Origin: Litoreibacter arenae DSM 19593
GTDB lineage: Bacteria > Pseudomonadota > Alphaproteobacteria > Rhodobacterales > Rhodobacteraceae
DNA length: 64,000 bases
NCBI RefSeq assembly: GCF_000442275.2
Contig: NZ_KE557314.1
Coordinates: forward strand, 775,085-839,084
Direction of reading: 5' to 3'
The notes beneath the pieces are model-generated. The model was not told the DNA's origin and made no database searches. It saw only the letters and a list, made by a program, of their open reading frames with translations. The position numbers and the translations under genes are program-made. This document shows, piece after piece, positions 27,579 through 38,087 of this stretch (positions within the stretch are counted from its first letter, which is position 1; every line of letters begins with the position of its first letter).

Positions 27579-28640
27579 CTAACCGCCGTCCGAAATCAGT
27601 TTGCCAACCATCTGCGCCGTGTAGTTCACGATGGGCACAATCCGCCCGTAATTCAATCTGGTGGGGCCAATGACCCCCACAGCGCCGATGATCTTTCGAT
27701 CAGAGTTCATATAGGGAGAGACGACCAAAGAGGAACCCGAAAGTGAAAAGAGTTTGTTCTCCGAGCCGATAAAAATGCGCACACCCTCGCCTGCGTCGGT
27801 TAATTCAAGGAATTCGGCAATATCGCGCTTGCGCTCGAGGTCGTCGAACAAGGCTCGCACGCGGTCAAGCGCCTCTACATCGTCCGAGCCTTCAATGAGA
27901 TTCGCGCGCCCACGAACGATCAACCGCTCGGTTTGCTCGCCTTCGTTTTCCCAAACCGCAAGGCCGGTTTTCACCAGATCCTGCGCCAGAACGTCCAGCT
28001 CCTGCCTGCGCGATTTGATTTCGCGGGCGATCCGGCCGCGTAACTCCGAAATAGTTAGGCCTACCGCAATCGCGTTCAGAAAGTTCGCGGCCTCGCGCAT
28101 TGAGGACGGCGTTTGACCAAGAGGCGGCGTGAACACCCGGTTTTCGACATGGCCATCTGCAAAGACGAGCACCACCAAGGCGCGGTCAGCGGCGAGGCTG
28201 ACAAACTCGATATGCTTGATCGGGGCCTCATGCTTGGGCGCTAAAACAAGGCTTGCCCCCTGCGTTAGACCCGAAAGCGCGGACCCGATGCGGTCCAGCA
28301 TCACACCCACGTCGCGGTCGTTGCTGCCCAAAGTCGCGTCAAGTTTCTCGCGGTCCTGATTGGTGACCTCATCCATTTCCAGCAGACCATCGACGAACAT
28401 GCGAAGCCCCGCTTGCGTTGGCAGGCGTCCCGCCGAGGCATGGGGGCTGTTGAGCAGGCCCAGAAACTCCAGGTCCTGCATCACGTTGCGAATGGTAGCA
28501 GCGCTGACGCTCTCGCTAAGGGTGCGCGTCAGGGTGCGCGAGCCGACGGGCTCGCCGGTCGCCAAATAGGATTCAACGATCCGCTGGAATACCTCGCGGC
28601 TGCGGTCGTTCATTTGTGACATGATGTCTTCGCGGTTCAT
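27579..28640 (-). CDS. hrcA: heat-inducible transcription repressor HrcA
   Basis: A 353-residue repressor that binds CIRCE elements, usually before groESL. A winged-helix domain at the N-terminus ([22 protein letters not shown] over residues 10-31, [13 protein letters not shown]) precedes the GAF-like and dimer domains. I start it at ATG 28640, which has AAGG upstream; a second Met is seven codons in. The open frame continues a further 262 codons but that part is antisense to rph and is rejected. No CIRCE (TTAGCACTC-N9-GAGTGCTAA) was seen in the window, so its targets lie elsewhere. Confidence 0.95.
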   Translation of the reverse strand: MNREDIMSQMNDRSREVFQRIVESYLATGEPVGSRTLTRTLSESVSAATIRNVMQDLEFLGLLNSPHASAGRLPTQAGLRMFVDGLLEMDEVTNQDREKLDATLGSNDRDVGVMLDRIGSALSGLTQGASLVLAPKHEAPIKHIEFVSLAADRALVVLVFADGHVENRVFTPPLGQTPSSMREAANFLNAIAVGLTISELRGRIAREIKSRRQELDVLAQDLVKTGLAVWENEGEQTERLIVRGRANLIEGSDDVEALDRVRALFDDLERKRDIAEFLELTDAGEGVRIFIGSENKLFSLSGSSLVVSPYMNSDRKIIGAVGVIGPTRLNYGRIVPIVNYTAQMVGKLISDGG

Positions 28641-28678
28641 TCTGGGCCTTACTCCGGTGTCACTCGTCCCAATGTGGC

Positions 28679-28707
28679 TTGCAACCAAGCCTATCACAAG
28701 GGTATCT
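28679..28707 (+). promoter_or_regulatory. possible rph promoter
   Basis: TTGCAA (28679-28684) and GTATCT (28702-28707) are 17 bases apart in the 93-base gap between hrcA and rph, about 30 bases before the rph start. The -10 match is moderate. Confidence 0.35.
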
Positions 28708-28733
28708 GGGGCCGTTGCAACAGGAGAATTGCC

Positions 28734-29447
28734 ATGCGCCCTTCCGGCCGCCAGCTCGACGAAATGCGTTCCATCATCATCGAGACGAATGTGACCCGCT
28801 ACGCGGAGGGGTCTTGCCTGATAAAATGCGGCGAGACGCACGTGCTCTGCACCGCGTCGATCGACGAGCGCGTGCCATCGTTCTTGCGCAATTCCGGTTT
28901 GGGCTGGGTGACTGCCGAATACGGGATGCTGCCCCGCGCGACGCATACGCGGATGAACCGGGAGGCCAAGCGTGGGCAATCGGGCAGAACGCAGGAAATC
29001 CAGCGCCTGATCGGACGCGCCCTGCGTGCTGGCGTTGATCGTGTGGCCTTGGGCGAGCGGCAAATCGTGGTCGATTGCGACGTCATTCAGGCGGACGGCG
29101 GAACCCGCTGCGCTTCGATCACCGGCGGTTGGGTCGCGTTGCGGCTTGCGGTGAACGCGCTGATGAAGGCTGGAGACATCACCACAGACCCGTTGACCGA
29201 TCATGTCGCCGCCGTCAGTTGCGGAATTTATGCGGGCCAGCCCGTTCTTGACCTCGATTACCCAGAGGATAGCGACGCCGGAACAGATGCAAACTTCGTC
29301 ATGACCGGAAAGCTGGGCCTGATCGAAGTTCAAGGCTCTGCCGAAGGTGCCACATTCAGCCGCAGCGAGTTGGACAAGCTGATGGATCTGGCGGAAAAGG
29401 GCATCAACGAGCTGACTCAAGCCCAAAAAGCCGCTGTCGAAGGCTAA
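28734..29447 (+). CDS. rph: ribonuclease PH
   Basis: A 237-residue phosphorolytic 3'-5' exoribonuclease that trims tRNA 3' ends. It starts [12 protein letters not shown] and carries [20 protein letters not shown] over residues 23-42 and the SVPPFLRNSG-like [24 protein letters not shown] stretch following. AGGAG is ten bases before ATG 28734; an in-frame extension to 28674 lacks support. rdgB begins two bases after its stop and hemW overlaps rdgB, so rph-rdgB-hemW form one operon, divergent from hrcA-grpE. Confidence 0.96.
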   Translation: MRPSGRQLDEMRSIIIETNVTRYAEGSCLIKCGETHVLCTASIDERVPSFLRNSGLGWVTAEYGMLPRATHTRMNREAKRGQSGRTQEIQRLIGRALRAGVDRVALGERQIVVDCDVIQADGGTRCASITGGWVALRLAVNALMKAGDITTDPLTDHVAAVSCGIYAGQPVLDLDYPEDSDAGTDANFVMTGKLGLIEVQGSAEGATFSRSELDKLMDLAEKGINELTQAQKAAVEG

Positions 29448-29449
29448 TC

Positions 29450-30061
29450 ATGCGGAAGTTTACGGACGATACGCTTCTTGTGGCCACCCACAACAAGGGC
29501 AAGCTGGAAGAGATTTCCGCCTTGTTAGAGCCTTTTGGCATCAAAGTTGTGTCTGCATCGGACTATGATCTGCCGGAACCCGAAGAAACTGAAACCACCT
29601 TCGTAGGCAATGCCCGCATCAAAGCTCATGCCGCCGCGAAAGCGACCGGACTTCCAGCACTGTCAGACGATAGCGGGATCGAAGTTGACTGTTTGGACGG
29701 CGCACCCGGCGTCTATACCGCCGACTGGGCGGAAACTCCGAGCGGGAGGGACTTCGACCTAGCGATGACACGCACATACAACGCAATTCTTGACGCTGAG
29801 GCTACTCCGCCCTGGAACGCCAGATTTTGCGCCACGCTCGTGTTGGCTTGGCCCGACGGCCATGACGAGGTTTTCGCCGGAACCATGGAGGGCCAGGTCG
29901 TTTGGCCGATGCGGGGTGAGCAAGGGCACGGGTATGACCCGATCTTCCAACCGAACGGCTATGACATGACGTTTGGCGAGATGGATCGTTGGGAGAAGAA
30001 CAAGATCAGCCACCGCGCCAACGCGTTTGCCAAGCTGGTGGAAGCCTTTGAGCCCGAGTAA
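29450..30061 (+). CDS. rdgB: XTP/dITP diphosphatase (RdgB/HAM1 family)
   Basis: A 203-residue house-cleaning pyrophosphatase that removes deaminated purine nucleotides (XTP, ITP, dITP). The family signatures are VATHNKGKLEEI at the N-terminus, TFVGNARIKA, LSDDSGIEVD and the late GHGYDPIFQP and KISHRANAF. Length is normal. It sits between rph and hemW with two-base spacing and a 14-base overlap. Confidence 0.96.
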   Translation: MRKFTDDTLLVATHNKGKLEEISALLEPFGIKVVSASDYDLPEPEETETTFVGNARIKAHAAAKATGLPALSDDSGIEVDCLDGAPGVYTADWAETPSGRDFDLAMTRTYNAILDAEATPPWNARFCATLVLAWPDGHDEVFAGTMEGQVVWPMRGEQGHGYDPIFQPNGYDMTFGEMDRWEKNKISHRANAFAKLVEAFEPE

Positions 30062-31208
30062 CTGGCAACGCGCCGGCTTCGGCGTCTACGTTCACTGGCC
30101 CTTCTGTCTGGCAAAATGCCCCTACTGCGACTTCAATAGTCACGTGTCGTCCAACGTGGACCAGACCGCTTGGGCAGACGCCTACCAGTCCGAGCTTGAC
30201 CGGCTGGCCGAGATGACGCCGGACCGGATCGTCAGCACGGTCTTTTTCGGCGGCGGCACGCCCAGCCTGATGCTACCTGACACCGTTTCGGCCGTAATCG
30301 AGCAGATTCGCAAGAACTGGAGGTGTAGCAACGACATCGAGATTTCGCTGGAGGCAAACCCGACATCCGTCGAGGCGACTCGGTTCAACGGCTTCCGCGA
30401 TGCCGGGGTGAACCGCATATCCATGGGCATTCAGGCGCTTAATGATGCAGATCTACGATTGCTCGGGCGCCGGCACTCCGTCGATGAAGCGGAGCGCGCG
30501 TTCGACACAGCAAGAAGCATATTCGATCGCGTCAGCTTCGATCTGATTTACGCCCGCCAAAACCAGACCGCTAAGGACTGGGACGCCGAGCTTGCGCGGG
30601 CATTGACGATGGCTGCGGATCACCTGTCGCTCTACCAGCTAACGATTGAGGACGGCACGGCCTTTGGCGATCGCTTCGCACGCGGCGGATTGCGTGGGTT
30701 GCCCAGTGACGACCTGTCGGCTGATCTGTTCGAGATCACGCAAGATATGACTGCGGCGGCCGGCTTTCACGCTTATGAGGTTTCAAACCACGCCCAACAG
30801 GGGCAGGAATCGCGTCACAATCTAATCTATTGGCGCGGCGGAGATTATATCGGCGTGGGCCCCGGAGCGCATGGCCGCTTCGATGTGAATGATCAGCGAC
30901 TGGCGACGGAAACCTACCTGATGCCGAATAAGTGGCTAAGCACGGTACGGGAGCTTGGCACCGGAGAAAGTAAGGTAGAGGTGTTGTCGCGCGAAGAACA
31001 GGCGTTGGAGTATCTACTTATGTCGTTAAGGCTTGCCGAAGGATGCGACTTGGAAAGGCTCAACAGCTTGGATGAAGGCGCGATTTCTGATATTAAAATC
31101 AATAGCTTAGGTGACCTTGGTCACATCCGGCGCGAGGGATCGAGGTTAATTGTCCCGCCACAGTCCAAAATTCTACTCAACTCGATCCTGACCGAACTCG
31201 TGTCCTAG
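30048..31208 (+). CDS. hemW: radical SAM family heme chaperone HemW
   Basis: A 386-residue radical SAM protein. The cluster-binding motif is C20-x3-C24-x2-C27 (CLAKCPYC), preceded by VYVHWPF; FFGGGTPS, MGIQALN and SLYQLTIEDGT follow. HemW proteins resemble the coproporphyrinogen oxidase HemN but act as heme carriers. I choose TTG 30048, which overlaps rdgB by 14 bases and has GGTGGA five bases upstream; homologues start close to NWQRAGFGVYVHWPF. It converges on parB with a three-base gap. Confidence 0.92.
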   Translation: MSPSNWQRAGFGVYVHWPFCLAKCPYCDFNSHVSSNVDQTAWADAYQSELDRLAEMTPDRIVSTVFFGGGTPSLMLPDTVSAVIEQIRKNWRCSNDIEISLEANPTSVEATRFNGFRDAGVNRISMGIQALNDADLRLLGRRHSVDEAERAFDTARSIFDRVSFDLIYARQNQTAKDWDAELARALTMAADHLSLYQLTIEDGTAFGDRFARGGLRGLPSDDLSADLFEITQDMTAAAGFHAYEVSNHAQQGQESRHNLIYWRGGDYIGVGPGAHGRFDVNDQRLATETYLMPNKWLSTVRELGTGESKVEVLSREEQALEYLLMSLRLAEGCDLERLNSLDEGAISDIKINSLGDLGHIRREGSRLIVPPQSKILLNSILTELVS

Positions 31209-31211
31209 CGC

Positions 31212-32081
31212 TTAGTTGCCAGCCAACAGACGACAAAGCTCGTCCAGCTGGTCGAACGACTTGTAGGTAATGGTCAATCGACCACCCTCCGTCCCCTCAA
31301 TATGGTCAACGCTTACACCCATTTTCAGCGTTGCAGCCAGATCACCTTCCAGCGCCTTCGTGTCGGGATCTTTCTCGACAGCGGGCTTGCGCTGCTTCGG
31401 TTTGCGCGGCTCGCCGGAAGATTTCGCCAACCGCTCCGTCTCGCGCACGGACAGGCCGCCTTTGACGACACGCCGCGCCAACTCACTGGGGTTGTCGGTG
31501 GTGATGAGAGCACGAGCATGGCCGCTGGTCAGGTCACCATTTCTGAGCAGCCTGATGACGTCTTCAGGCAGGTTAAGAAGCCGCATCAGGTTTGCGATGT
31601 GACTGCGGCTTTTCCCCAAGGCGGTCGACAACTGCTCCTGAGTATGGCCGAACTTGTCTTGAAGCTGACGATAACCCATCGCTTCCTCAAGAGGGTTAAG
31701 ATCGGCACGCTGGATGTTCTCGATGATGGCGATCTCGAGAACTTCCGTATCGTCAAGCTGCCGAACCACCACGGGTACTTCGTGTATTTGGGCGATCTGG
31801 GCAGCCCGCCAGCGGCGCTCGCCGGCAACAATCTCAAACTTGCCTGAGATACTGGGATGCGGGCGGACAATCAGTGGTTGAATAATGCCCTTTACCCGAA
31901 TGGATTCGGCAAGCTCGTGAAGGTCCTCTTTAACAAAGTCCCGCCGCGGCTGATCGGGATTGGGTTCAATCCGCTCGATCGGTATCATCCGCTCACTGCC
32001 GCTTGATTTCGGCGAGTCCGGCGTTTCAATATCGGCCATCAATGCCGAAAGCCCGCGTCCCAGTCCACGTTTCTCTGCCAT
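31212..32081 (-). CDS. parB: chromosome partitioning protein ParB
   Basis: A 289-residue CTPase and parS-binding protein. Starting at ATG 32081 it reads MAEKRGLGRGLSALM, the usual ParB beginning; box I (PNPDQPR), the CTP-binding box II GERRWRAA (residues 87-94), ENIQRADLNPLEEA and the helix-turn-helix with LGKSRSHIANLMRLLNLP are all intact, and a C-terminal dimer domain follows. The frame extends 29 codons upstream, but that is inside parA's coding region and not ParB-like. parA lies one base upstream, and two parS sites are at 33460 and 35362. Confidence 0.97.
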   Translation of the reverse strand: MAEKRGLGRGLSALMADIETPDSPKSSGSERMIPIERIEPNPDQPRRDFVKEDLHELAESIRVKGIIQPLIVRPHPSISGKFEIVAGERRWRAAQIAQIHEVPVVVRQLDDTEVLEIAIIENIQRADLNPLEEAMGYRQLQDKFGHTQEQLSTALGKSRSHIANLMRLLNLPEDVIRLLRNGDLTSGHARALITTDNPSELARRVVKGGLSVRETERLAKSSGEPRKPKQRKPAVEKDPDTKALEGDLAATLKMGVSVDHIEGTEGGRLTITYKSFDQLDELCRLLAGN

Positions 32082-32082
32082 T

Positions 32083-32883
32083 CTAAGCTCTTTCCTGTTG
32101 AGAATGTCTGGCGACGATCTCCGTCGCCAACGACTTGTAGGCCACCGCACCCAGCGAGCTTGGGTCATAATTGATCACGGGCATTCCATATGATGGAGCC
32201 TCGCTCAGGCGGACGTTTCTTGGAATCATTGTTTTGAAGACCAAATCCTTCAGATTCTCCCTGACGTCCAGCTCAACCTGATGACACAAGTTGTTGCGTC
32301 TATCATACATGGTCAACACAACACCTTCCAGTCGCAAGCGGGAATTTGCAGTTTCGCGGATTTCCCGCACCGACAGCATGAGTTGTGACAGGCCTTCCAG
32401 TGCAAAGAATTCTGCCTGAAGCGGAACGAGCACGGAATCCGACGCAACCATCGCATTCAAAGTCAAAAGATTGAGGGACGGAGGGCAATCAATCAAAATG
32501 TAGTCAAGATCAAGATCTTCTGTTGCCAGCGCCCCAAGTGCGTCACTCAGCAGAAAAATTCGCCGCGCGGAAGACACCAGCTCAAGATCGGCAGAGCTCA
32601 AATCCGTTGTCGCGGGTGAAATACGCAATCCCGGAACTCCAGTTTCGCGCAAAACATCTTTCAAGGGCAGCTCGTTCAGCAATAGATCGTAAGTCGTGTC
32701 TTTGCGATCTCCATGCTCGATCCCCAAACCGGTTGAGGCGTTGCCCTGTGGGTCAAGATCAATAACCGCTACATTTAGTCCCTTTGCTGCCATTGATGCA
32801 CCTAGGTTGATGGTGGTCGTCGTTTTGCCCACACCACCCTTTTGGTTGGCGACAGAAATTATCCGCGGTGGTGCTTTGGCCAT
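32083..32883 (-). CDS. parA: chromosome partitioning ATPase ParA
   Basis: A 266-residue ATPase that segregates the ParB-parS complex. The deviant Walker A is KGGVGKTT with K15 and K20, and Walker A' and B are VIDLDPQGNAS and YILIDCPPSLN. MIPRNVRLSEAPSYG is the typical late ParA/Soj motif. It lies directly after rsmG (stop and start codons adjacent at 32883/32884), in the minus-strand chain rho to parB. The gene group rsmG-parA-parB is the usual arrangement near bacterial origins. Confidence 0.97.
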   Translation of the reverse strand: MAKAPPRIISVANQKGGVGKTTTTINLGASMAAKGLNVAVIDLDPQGNASTGLGIEHGDRKDTTYDLLLNELPLKDVLRETGVPGLRISPATTDLSSADLELVSSARRIFLLSDALGALATEDLDLDYILIDCPPSLNLLTLNAMVASDSVLVPLQAEFFALEGLSQLMLSVREIRETANSRLRLEGVVLTMYDRRNNLCHQVELDVRENLKDLVFKTMIPRNVRLSEAPSYGMPVINYDPSSLGAVAYKSLATEIVARHSQQERA

Positions 32884-33510
32884 TTAAGCTGCTCGTCTTA
32901 ATTTGGTTATTATTATCAGCGCTGACTCGTCGCTGGTCATGCTCAGGCGCTTTTCATAATTGAAATCCCACATCTCCGCTGCGGTGTCTAGCTCCTGTTG
33001 ATATCGCTCTCCCTTTAAAAACAGCGCGGTCCCACCCTTCTTTAGGTGTAAATCGGCCATGCTCATGAGGGCGACAAGTGGCGCGAGAGCGCGGGCCGTG
33101 ACGACATCCGCCGCCTGAGGGCTTAACTGCTCAACCCTTTCCGCTAGTATGTTTACGTCCAGATCCATTTCCCTCGCCGCTGCCATGAGGAAGGAGGCTT
33201 TGCGGAGGTCCGATTCAACCAAAGTCACGTTTAGATTTGGCGCTTTTTCTTTGGCAAGCGCCGCGATTACCAATCCAGGAAACCCCCCGCCGGACCCTAG
33301 ATCACACAATTTCTGCGCATCGGCTGGCACCGCCTCGAATACTTGCGCTGAATCCACGAAATGTCTGCTCCAAATCTCAGGAACTGTCGACTTGGCGATG
33401 AGATTGATTTTGGAGGTCCACTTAACCAGCAGTGTTTCATAGTGAGAAAGGCGGTCAATTGTTTCACGTGAAACAGAGAAGCGGTCAGCGAACTGCTCTT
33501 GGTCTGTCAT
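32884..33510 (-). CDS. rsmG: 16S rRNA (guanine-N7) methyltransferase RsmG
   Basis: A 208-residue methyltransferase (GidB) that methylates G527 of 16S rRNA. The SAM-binding motif is DLGSGGGFPGLVIA, preceded by the WTSKINLIAKST region. A perfect parS site overlaps its 5' coding part (33460-33475), encoding part of VSRETID near residue 13. Two bases separate it from mnmG and it abuts parA. Length and motifs are normal. Confidence 0.95.
   Translation of the reverse strand: MTDQEQFADRFSVSRETIDRLSHYETLLVKWTSKINLIAKSTVPEIWSRHFVDSAQVFEAVPADAQKLCDLGSGGGFPGLVIAALAKEKAPNLNVTLVESDLRKASFLMAAAREMDLDVNILAERVEQLSPQAADVVTARALAPLVALMSMADLHLKKGGTALFLKGERYQQELDTAAEMWDFNYEKRLSMTSDESALIIITKLRRAA
33460..33475. other. 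parS centromere site, inside rsmG
   Basis: TGTTTCACGTGAAACA, an exact match to the 16-bp palindromic parS consensus for chromosomal ParB. It lies about 1.4 kb from parB and 5.2 kb from the oriC candidate, in the 5' coding part of rsmG. Confidence 0.95.
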
Positions 33511-33512
33511 AT

Positions 33513-35378
33513 TTAACGTGCCTGCGCCTTCACGCGTCCAAGTATCAGCGTAAGAGCCGCAGGTGTTACACCATCGACCTTTGCGGCCTGAGCAAGGGTT
33601 TCAGGGCGAAGGCGCGTTAGCTTGCTTTTCATCTCGTTGGACAAGCCAGTCAGTGTTTCAAAGCTGAAATCTTCAGGGATTCGCACAGCTTCATCCCTTC
33701 GCAAAGCTTCAGCGTCCTTGTTCTGGCGCTCGATATAGCCAGCATACAAGGCATCACGCGAGATCTGTGTGGTAATCTCCTCGCTGTAATTTTCCAAGCC
33801 AGGAACGAGCGGTCGGATAGCGTCCAGCGTAACGTCCGGAAAAGACAGCAAATCAAACGCTGATCGACGCCTGCCGTCCTTATTCACCTTTAAACCAATC
33901 CGCTCTGCCTCTTGCGGCGAAACACGCACATTGACCATCTCGGCCCTTAAAGCGTTCAGATCCGCCTCTTTCCTGGCGTAGATTTCTTTTCTCACCTCGC
34001 CAACGCAGCCGGCCGCTATACCGATCGGGGTCAGCCGTTGATCAGCATTATCGGCCCGCAGCGACATTCTGAACTCTGCTCGCGAAGTGAACATTCGATA
34101 TGGCTCCTGCACACCTCGCGTAATGAGATCGTCAATCATGACGCCGATATAGGCTTCGGATCGACTGACCACGACATCATCTGTCCCTTGCGCACGCCTG
34201 GCTGCGTTCAAGCCAGCGATCAGTCCTTGAGCAGCAGCCTCTTCGTAGCCGGTTGTTCCATTGATCTGGCCCGCAAGGTAAAGGCCCGGAACCTCGCGCA
34301 GCTCCAACGTGCGCTTCAACGCTCTCGGATCAATGTAGTCGTACTCAATCGCATAGCCGGGCTGCAAAATCTCTGCGTTTTCAAGGCCCGTGATTGACCT
34401 GACGTATCGCTCCTGAACCGCAACAGGAAGCGAGGTCGATATGCCATTCGGATAAACCGAGTTACAATTGAGCCCTTCTGGTTCAAGAAACACCTGATGT
34501 GACGTCTTGTCAGCAAAACGCACCACCTTATCCTCGATAGACGGGCAGTATCGCGGGCCTACGCCGTCGATATGTCCGCCATACATCGCGGACAATTCCA
34601 GATTTCCTTTAATGATATCATGGGTCTGTTCGTTGGTGTGCGTGATGCCACAGGAGACTTGCGACGCCAATTGTTGCGCAGGCAGAAATGAGAACAGCTC
34701 CGGCTGCTCGTCTCCGGGCTGCATTTCCAAGATATCCCAGTTGATGCTATCTCTGGCCAATCTCGGCGGAGTTCCAGTCTTTAGCCGTCCCATGTCCAGG
34801 CCGAAGCTGTCGATCCTTTCGGCAAGCCGGATCACCGGTGCGTCACCGACCCGCCCGCCAGGTTGCGATTTATCCCCGATATGGATGACGCCGCGAAGAA
34901 ACGTTCCCGCAGTCAAAACCACGGCAAGGGAGGTCACGGTGGATCCGTCCGCAAGCTCAACGCCGCGTACGTGATCATCCTGTAGAATAAGGTCCGCGAC
35001 TTCGCCTTCAATCACCGTAAGATTGGGCTGTGTGTTGATGAAGTTCTGGATCGCGTTGCGGTAAAGAGACCGGTCCGCCTGTGCCCTCGGTCCTTGCACA
35101 GCAGGACCCTTCCTTCGGTTGAGCAGGCGGAACTGGATGCCCGCCGCATCGGCTGCGCGGCCCATAATGCCATCCAGCGCGTCGATCTCCCTGACGAGAT
35201 GGCCCTTTCCAAGGCCGCCAATCGCCGGATTGCATGACATCACGCCAATCGTTTCGGCTCTCTGAGTAATCAATGCAGTTCGCGCGCCGGTACGGGCGGA
35301 CGCATGCGCCGCCTCTGTGCCAGCATGGCCGCCACCAATCACTACTACGTCAAAGCTGGGATGTTTCACGTGAAACAC
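33513..35378 (-). CDS. mnmG: tRNA uridine-5-carboxymethylaminomethyl modification enzyme MnmG
   Basis: A 621-residue FAD enzyme (GidA) that with MnmE makes cmnm5U34 in tRNAs. The FAD motif [10 protein letters not shown] follows the start; [22 protein letters not shown] and a C-terminal helical part complete it. The second parS site covers its first codons (the palindrome is read as MFHVKH). mnmE is two bases upstream in the chain, so the two enzymes of this complex are cotranscribed. Length is normal. Confidence 0.96.
   Translation of the reverse strand: MFHVKHPSFDVVVIGGGHAGTEAAHASARTGARTALITQRAETIGVMSCNPAIGGLGKGHLVREIDALDGIMGRAADAAGIQFRLLNRRKGPAVQGPRAQADRSLYRNAIQNFINTQPNLTVIEGEVADLILQDDHVRGVELADGSTVTSLAVVLTAGTFLRGVIHIGDKSQPGGRVGDAPVIRLAERIDSFGLDMGRLKTGTPPRLARDSINWDILEMQPGDEQPELFSFLPAQQLASQVSCGITHTNEQTHDIIKGNLELSAMYGGHIDGVGPRYCPSIEDKVVRFADKTSHQVFLEPEGLNCNSVYPNGISTSLPVAVQERYVRSITGLENAEILQPGYAIEYDYIDPRALKRTLELREVPGLYLAGQINGTTGYEEAAAQGLIAGLNAARRAQGTDDVVVSRSEAYIGVMIDDLITRGVQEPYRMFTSRAEFRMSLRADNADQRLTPIGIAAGCVGEVRKEIYARKEADLNALRAEMVNVRVSPQEAERIGLKVNKDGRRRSAFDLLSFPDVTLDAIRPLVPGLENYSEEITTQISRDALYAGYIERQNKDAEALRRDEAVRIPEDFSFETLTGLSNEMKSKLTRLRPETLAQAAKVDGVTPAALTLILGRVKAQAR
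35362..35377. other. parS centromere site, at the start of mnmG
   Basis: A second exact TGTTTCACGTGAAACA, covering the first codons of mnmG (start at 35378). It is 1.9 kb from the first parS site and about 3.3 kb from the oriC candidate. Confidence 0.95.
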
Positions 35379-35380
35379 TC

Positions 35381-36661
35381 CTATTTACCTAAACAGAAAC
35401 TTGCGAAGATCTCATCCAGCACGGATTCGACATCAACGCGTCCTATCATAGTTTCCAACGCCCTGACAGCACTTCGCAGCTCCTCTGCGGCGATTTCAGC
35501 GCGATCCATGCCGTGGCTCATTTCATCTTCGCATATTGCCAGCGCAGCAGACGCCCGAACAAGCGCAACCCTGTGACGCTCTCGGATCGCGAGCCCCGCA
35601 CCCGCAACCCGCTGGCTGAGAACGGTGTGAACCCGATCCAGCAGTTCCGGCACACCTTGGCCGGTCAGCCCCGACACGCCCTCGCCGGTCTGGTCCGCTT
35701 TTCCCTGAAGCACTACATCGTCTGCCTGAATTTGAACAGGCAACCGAGTTTCTGCGTCTTCCAATAGAAAAACTCTCATATCCGCAGACGCGGCTCGCTC
35801 CACAGCGCGAGCGATGCCAATCGTCTCGACCTCGTCGGCAGTATCCCGAAGCCCGGCTGTGTCGAGAAAGCTGACGGGCAGACCTCGCAAATCCATTCTG
35901 ACTTCAATAATATCGCGGGTGGTGCCAGCAACTGATGAGGTAATCGCAGCCTCACGCCCCGCCAGTGTGTTCAACAACGTGGACTTGCCGATGTTTGGGG
36001 GGCCAACAATCGCAACCTCGAAGCCATCCCGAATCCGCTCGGCAACGCCTACTCCCGCCGCCATCTGATCAAGCTCGGCACGAACGCCTGATGTCAGAGA
36101 GCGAACTTCCGGCGATACATCAACCGGCAAATCCTCGTCGGCGAAATCTATCGTGGCCTCAAGAAGAGCGGCCGCGCGCACCAAGTCCCTCCGCCAACCC
36201 TCCGTCTTGGCACCAAGGGCACCACTGAAAACCCGGATCGCTTGACGTCGTTGGGCCTCGGTTTCCGCATCTATAAGATCAGCCAGCCCTTCGACCTGCG
36301 CAAGATCGAGCTTGCCGTTCTCCATCGCGCGACGCGTGAACTCCCCGGGCTCGGCGAGCCGCAAGTCCTCTGCATCGCCAAGAACCCTTAAAACGGCAGC
36401 GACGATGGAAGGGCTTCCGTGGAGATGAAGTTCGACCACATCCTCGCCCGTAAAGCTGGCACCGCCAGCAAAACCCAAAACCAGCGCCTTATCTATCAGA
36501 GACCCGTCATGATCCCGGATACTCGCCAACACCGGCTCGCGCGGCGGTATCGTGCGACCTGTCAGAGTTTTGGCAGCATCAAAGGATTTCGGCCCGGACA
36601 GCCGAATGATGGAAACACCCGCTTTTCCCCGCGCCGTTGCCAGCGCGAATATCGTGTCCAT
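35381..36661 (-). CDS. mnmE: tRNA modification GTPase MnmE
   Basis: A 426-residue GTPase (TrmE) partnering MnmG in wobble-uridine modification. The N-terminal tetrahydrofolate-binding domain spans about 1-115, the G1 motif GPPNIGKST is at residues 220-228, and the C-terminus ends FCLGK with the essential Cys at 423. The domains are complete. It is somewhat shorter than E. coli MnmE (454), as is common in alphaproteobacteria. It follows rho after 30 bases. Confidence 0.95.
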   Translation of the reverse strand: MDTIFALATARGKAGVSIIRLSGPKSFDAAKTLTGRTIPPREPVLASIRDHDGSLIDKALVLGFAGGASFTGEDVVELHLHGSPSIVAAVLRVLGDAEDLRLAEPGEFTRRAMENGKLDLAQVEGLADLIDAETEAQRRQAIRVFSGALGAKTEGWRRDLVRAAALLEATIDFADEDLPVDVSPEVRSLTSGVRAELDQMAAGVGVAERIRDGFEVAIVGPPNIGKSTLLNTLAGREAAITSSVAGTTRDIIEVRMDLRGLPVSFLDTAGLRDTADEVETIGIARAVERAASADMRVFLLEDAETRLPVQIQADDVVLQGKADQTGEGVSGLTGQGVPELLDRVHTVLSQRVAGAGLAIRERHRVALVRASAALAICEDEMSHGMDRAEIAAEELRSAVRALETMIGRVDVESVLDEIFASFCLGK

Positions 36662-36691
36662 AACGTCTACCTTACTGTTTTTAAACAGAAA

Positions 36692-37963
36692 TCAGGTGTT
36701 CATTGAATCGAAGAAGTCGGCATTTGATTTGGTTTGCTTCAGCTTGCCAATCAAGAACTCGATCGCATCCGTGGTCCCCATCGGGTTTAGAATGCGACGC
36801 AGCACGAAGGTCTTTTGCAGATCGTTCTTATCGACCAACAGCTCCTCTTTCCGCGTACCGGACTTGAGAATATCCATCGCGGGGAAGACGCGTTTGTCGG
36901 CCACTTTGCGGTCCAGCACAATCTCGGAGTTACCGGTCCCTTTGAATTCCTCAAAGATGACCTCGTCCATGCGGGAGCCAGTGTCTATCAGCGCCGTTGC
37001 GATGATCGTCAGAGAGCCGCCTTCCTCGATGTTACGTGCGGCCCCGAAGAAGCGCTTGGGGCGTTGTAGGGCGTTCGCGTCGACACCACCGGTCAGAACC
37101 TTACCGGATGATGGCACCACGGTGTTAAACGCACGCCCCAAACGGGTGATGGAGTCCAGCAGGATCACAACATCACGCTTATGCTCGACCAGACGCTTGG
37201 CTTTCTCGATCACCATTTCCGCCACACCAACGTGGCGGGTCGCGGGCTCGTCAAAAGTGGAGCTGACAACTTCGCCCTTCACCGAGCGCTGCATGTCCGT
37301 CACCTCTTCAGGACGCTCGTCAATTAGCAGAACGATCAGATAGCATTCCGGATGGTTCTCTTCGATCGACTTGGCGATGTTTTGAAGCAACACGGTCTTA
37401 CCAGTGCGCGGCGGTGCCACGATCAGGGACCGCTGGCCTTTCCCGATTGGCGCGACAAGATCAATGATCCGCGCCGAGCGGTCCTTAATCGTCGGGTCTT
37501 TCAACTCCATCGTCAGCCGCTCGTCCGGATAAAGCGGCGTCAGGTTATCGAAAGAAACCTTATGGCGCGCCTTTTCCGGGTCCTCGAAATTGATCATCGT
37601 CACCGAGGTGATCGCGAAGTAGCTCTCGTTTTCACCCGGCGCGCTCATGACGCCCTCCACGGTATCGCCCGTACGCAGCGAGTGTTTGCGGATCATGTCC
37701 GGCGAGACGTAAATATCATCCGGGCCGGGAAGATAGTTCGCCTCTGGCGACCGCAAGAATCCAAACCCGTCTTGCAAAACTTCCAGCACACCGTCACCGG
37801 AGATTTCCCAGCCGTCTTCCGCCCGCTCCTTGAGGATCGAGAACATGATGTCCCCTTTCCGCATCGTGGAAGCGTTTTCGATCTCCAGCTCCTCGGCCAT
37901 AGCCACCAGATCGGCAGGGCTATTCTTTTTGAGGTCAGCGAGATTCAGCGTGTCTTCAGACAT
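36692..37963 (-). CDS. rho: transcription termination factor Rho
   Basis: A 423-residue hexameric RNA helicase that ends transcription. The RNA-binding cold-shock-like fold carries DGFGFLR (residues 65-71), Walker A is APPRTGKT (183-190), and [13 protein letters not shown] and LLDSITRL follow. The sequence is complete with no inserts. hemJ lies 124 bases upstream, a non-coding gap in which I see no clear leader hairpin; many bacteria autoregulate rho in this place. Confidence 0.97.
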   Translation of the reverse strand: MSEDTLNLADLKKNSPADLVAMAEELEIENASTMRKGDIMFSILKERAEDGWEISGDGVLEVLQDGFGFLRSPEANYLPGPDDIYVSPDMIRKHSLRTGDTVEGVMSAPGENESYFAITSVTMINFEDPEKARHKVSFDNLTPLYPDERLTMELKDPTIKDRSARIIDLVAPIGKGQRSLIVAPPRTGKTVLLQNIAKSIEENHPECYLIVLLIDERPEEVTDMQRSVKGEVVSSTFDEPATRHVGVAEMVIEKAKRLVEHKRDVVILLDSITRLGRAFNTVVPSSGKVLTGGVDANALQRPKRFFGAARNIEEGGSLTIIATALIDTGSRMDEVIFEEFKGTGNSEIVLDRKVADKRVFPAMDILKSGTRKEELLVDKNDLQKTFVLRRILNPMGTTDAIEFLIGKLKQTKSNADFFDSMNT

Positions 37964-38087
37964 AAGGGATCACCCAATTCAGGTGGCGGTAAGGCCAAGT
38001 CGATAATTTAACAGTCAGGGAGTCATCACAACCGGACGGCTGCTAAGGCTGCTGGGTAGCAATGAAGTCTGCGTGAGTCAATCCGCT

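Noticed and set aside
28641-29426. Long upstream extension of the hrcA reading frame
   Set aside because: The extension is antisense to rph and has no HrcA-like sequence; the real start with a ribosome site is at 28640.
33654-33670. parS-like TGTTTCAAAGCTGAAAT in mnmG
   Set aside because: It departs from the central CACGTG core of the parS consensus; only the two exact sites are kept.
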